A stretch of DNA of 64,000 nucleotides from Salinimicrobium sp. TH3 (GTDB taxonomy: Bacteria > Bacteroidota > Bacteroidia > Flavobacteriales > Flavobacteriaceae): contig NZ_JAPONB010000003.1 in the NCBI RefSeq assembly GCF_026676115.1, positions 310,001-374,000 on the forward strand, given 5' to 3'. The translations under genes and the position numbers were made by a program. The notes under the pieces are model-generated. The model saw only the letters and a list, made by a program, of their open reading frames with translations, did no database searches and was not told the DNA's origin. Of this stretch, positions 63,328 to 64,000 are shown piece after piece. Numbering within the stretch: position 1 is the first letter of the stretch; the number at the start of each line of letters is the position of its first letter.

Positions 63328-64000
63328 ATGAAAGGTAAGGTAGGAGTTGTTATTTTAACCCATAATAGATTAAGTCTTTTAAAAGTTACCCTATGTAAGG
63401 TTTTGGCGCAGACTTATAAGCCTGCAGAAATTCTTGTTGTAGACAATAACTCCGATGATGGAACTAAGAATTTTTTGGCGGACTTGAATGATGTAACAAA
63501 GTTGCTTTTAAATGATAACTCCGGGCCGGCAGGGGGATTTTATGAGGGCATCAAATACTTTGCAGAAAATACAGACGTGGATTATGTCTGGTTAATGGAT
63601 GACGATTTCTTTCCTTTTCCATCTTGCCTTCAAATATTACTGGATAATACTCATAATGAAAAAGTAGTGTATCCATATGTGAGGGAAAAGAATTTGGCCA
63701 CTCGATTAAAACCTGGGTGGTGGGGTGTACTTGTTCCCTTGCACGTGGTTAAAAAAGTTGGATATCCCAAAAGAGAGCTTTTCTTTTGGGCTGAAGATTC
63801 AGAATATTTGCAGACCAGAATGCACAAATTTAATTTTTCTTCAGAATGGATACCTTCAGCTAAAGGGGTGCATTTCACTGCACGGACCACCAATCATCGG
63901 AAACCATGGAAATATTATTATGAGGTCCGTAATATGCTGTATATGCGCCTTTATGAGAAGGAACCAACAATTCGAAGATATAAAAAAATGTTGAGGAGCT
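63328..64000 (+). CDS. Glycosyltransferase family 2, cut by window edge
   Basis: Starts at ATG 63328 and is still open at the right edge after 224 codons. GT-A strand GVVILTHNRLSLL, donor DNNSDDGT, the metal-binding MDDDFF and the acceptor-side FFWAEDSEY resemble galactofuranosyl/rhamnosyl transferases (GlfT-like GT2). Its C-terminus lies outside the window. Confidence 0.85.
   Translation, partial: MKGKVGVVILTHNRLSLLKVTLCKVLAQTYKPAEILVVDNNSDDGTKNFLADLNDVTKLLLNDNSGPAGGFYEGIKYFAENTDVDYVWLMDDDFFPFPSCLQILLDNTHNEKVVYPYVREKNLATRLKPGWWGVLVPLHVVKKVGYPKRELFFWAEDSEYLQTRMHKFNFSSEWIPSAKGVHFTARTTNHRKPWKYYYEVRNMLYMRLYEKEPTIRRYKKMLRS

Overview
The window reads as chromosome of a member of the Bacteroidota, most likely a marine Flavobacteriaceae (Gramella/Salegentibacter/Zunongwangia-like; the genus cannot be fixed from sequence alone). 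The signs are low G+C, TAnnTTTG-type -7 promoter elements, few Shine-Dalgarno sites, abundant SPII lipoproteins, and typical family members such as the TlpA/DUF4369 lipoprotein, SIMPL protein and astacin lipoprotein. No rRNA, tRNA, CRISPR array, intact insertion sequence or prophage was seen.

Region 1 (1-20.3 kb) is core-type chromosome: an astacin metalloprotease lipoprotein, a large lipoprotein of unknown role, an AcpH-like phosphodiesterase, GlmM, a LpxL-type acyltransferase, a rhomboid protease, a SIMPL protein, a TlpA-like thioredoxin lipoprotein, a GAF-domain protein whose 3' end overlaps an HD-PycTM membrane protein, a metallophosphoesterase/BamA-like outer-membrane lipoprotein, a Dps-MscS operon, small conserved proteins and a LacI-type regulator.

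Region 2 (20.4 kb to the right edge) is a very large surface-polysaccharide locus. It opens with UDP-GlcNAc 4-epimerase and UDP-HexNAc dehydrogenase (HexNAcA precursors), then a frameshifted four-helix-bundle gene and UDP-glucose dehydrogenase. A sulfate-activation/PAPS cassette (cysQ, DUF2061, cysC, cysD, cysN) follows, then a cargo block (Wzx-like flippase, aminotransferase, an inverted epimerase/GT2 pair, a membrane protein). A second, diverged copy of the same five-gene cassette comes next, and then a sulfotransferase of strikingly higher G+C. No PAPS/APS reductase is present, so the activated sulfate is most simply explained as donor for polysaccharide sulfation, with CysQ removing the PAP by-product.

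Region 3 (41.5-54.9 kb) has a UDP-glucuronate 4-epimerase, a PglK/MsbA-like ABC exporter, an ExoV-like pyruvyl transferase, a capsule-type glycosyltransferase and a full pseudaminic acid pathway (pseB, C, F, G, H, I). Between pseH and pseI sit four extra genes (MaoC-type hydratase, GNAT, formyltransferase, PIG-L deacetylase) that suggest an unusually acylated nonulosonic acid. Region 4 (54.9-64 kb) holds four glycosyltransferases (the last cut by the window edge), a polysaccharide deacetylase, twin GNATs, a hexapeptide acyltransferase and a Wzy-like polymerase. Taken together the locus should make an acidic surface glycan carrying uronic acids, sulfate, possibly pyruvate, and a modified pseudaminic acid; the polymer itself is inferred, not shown.
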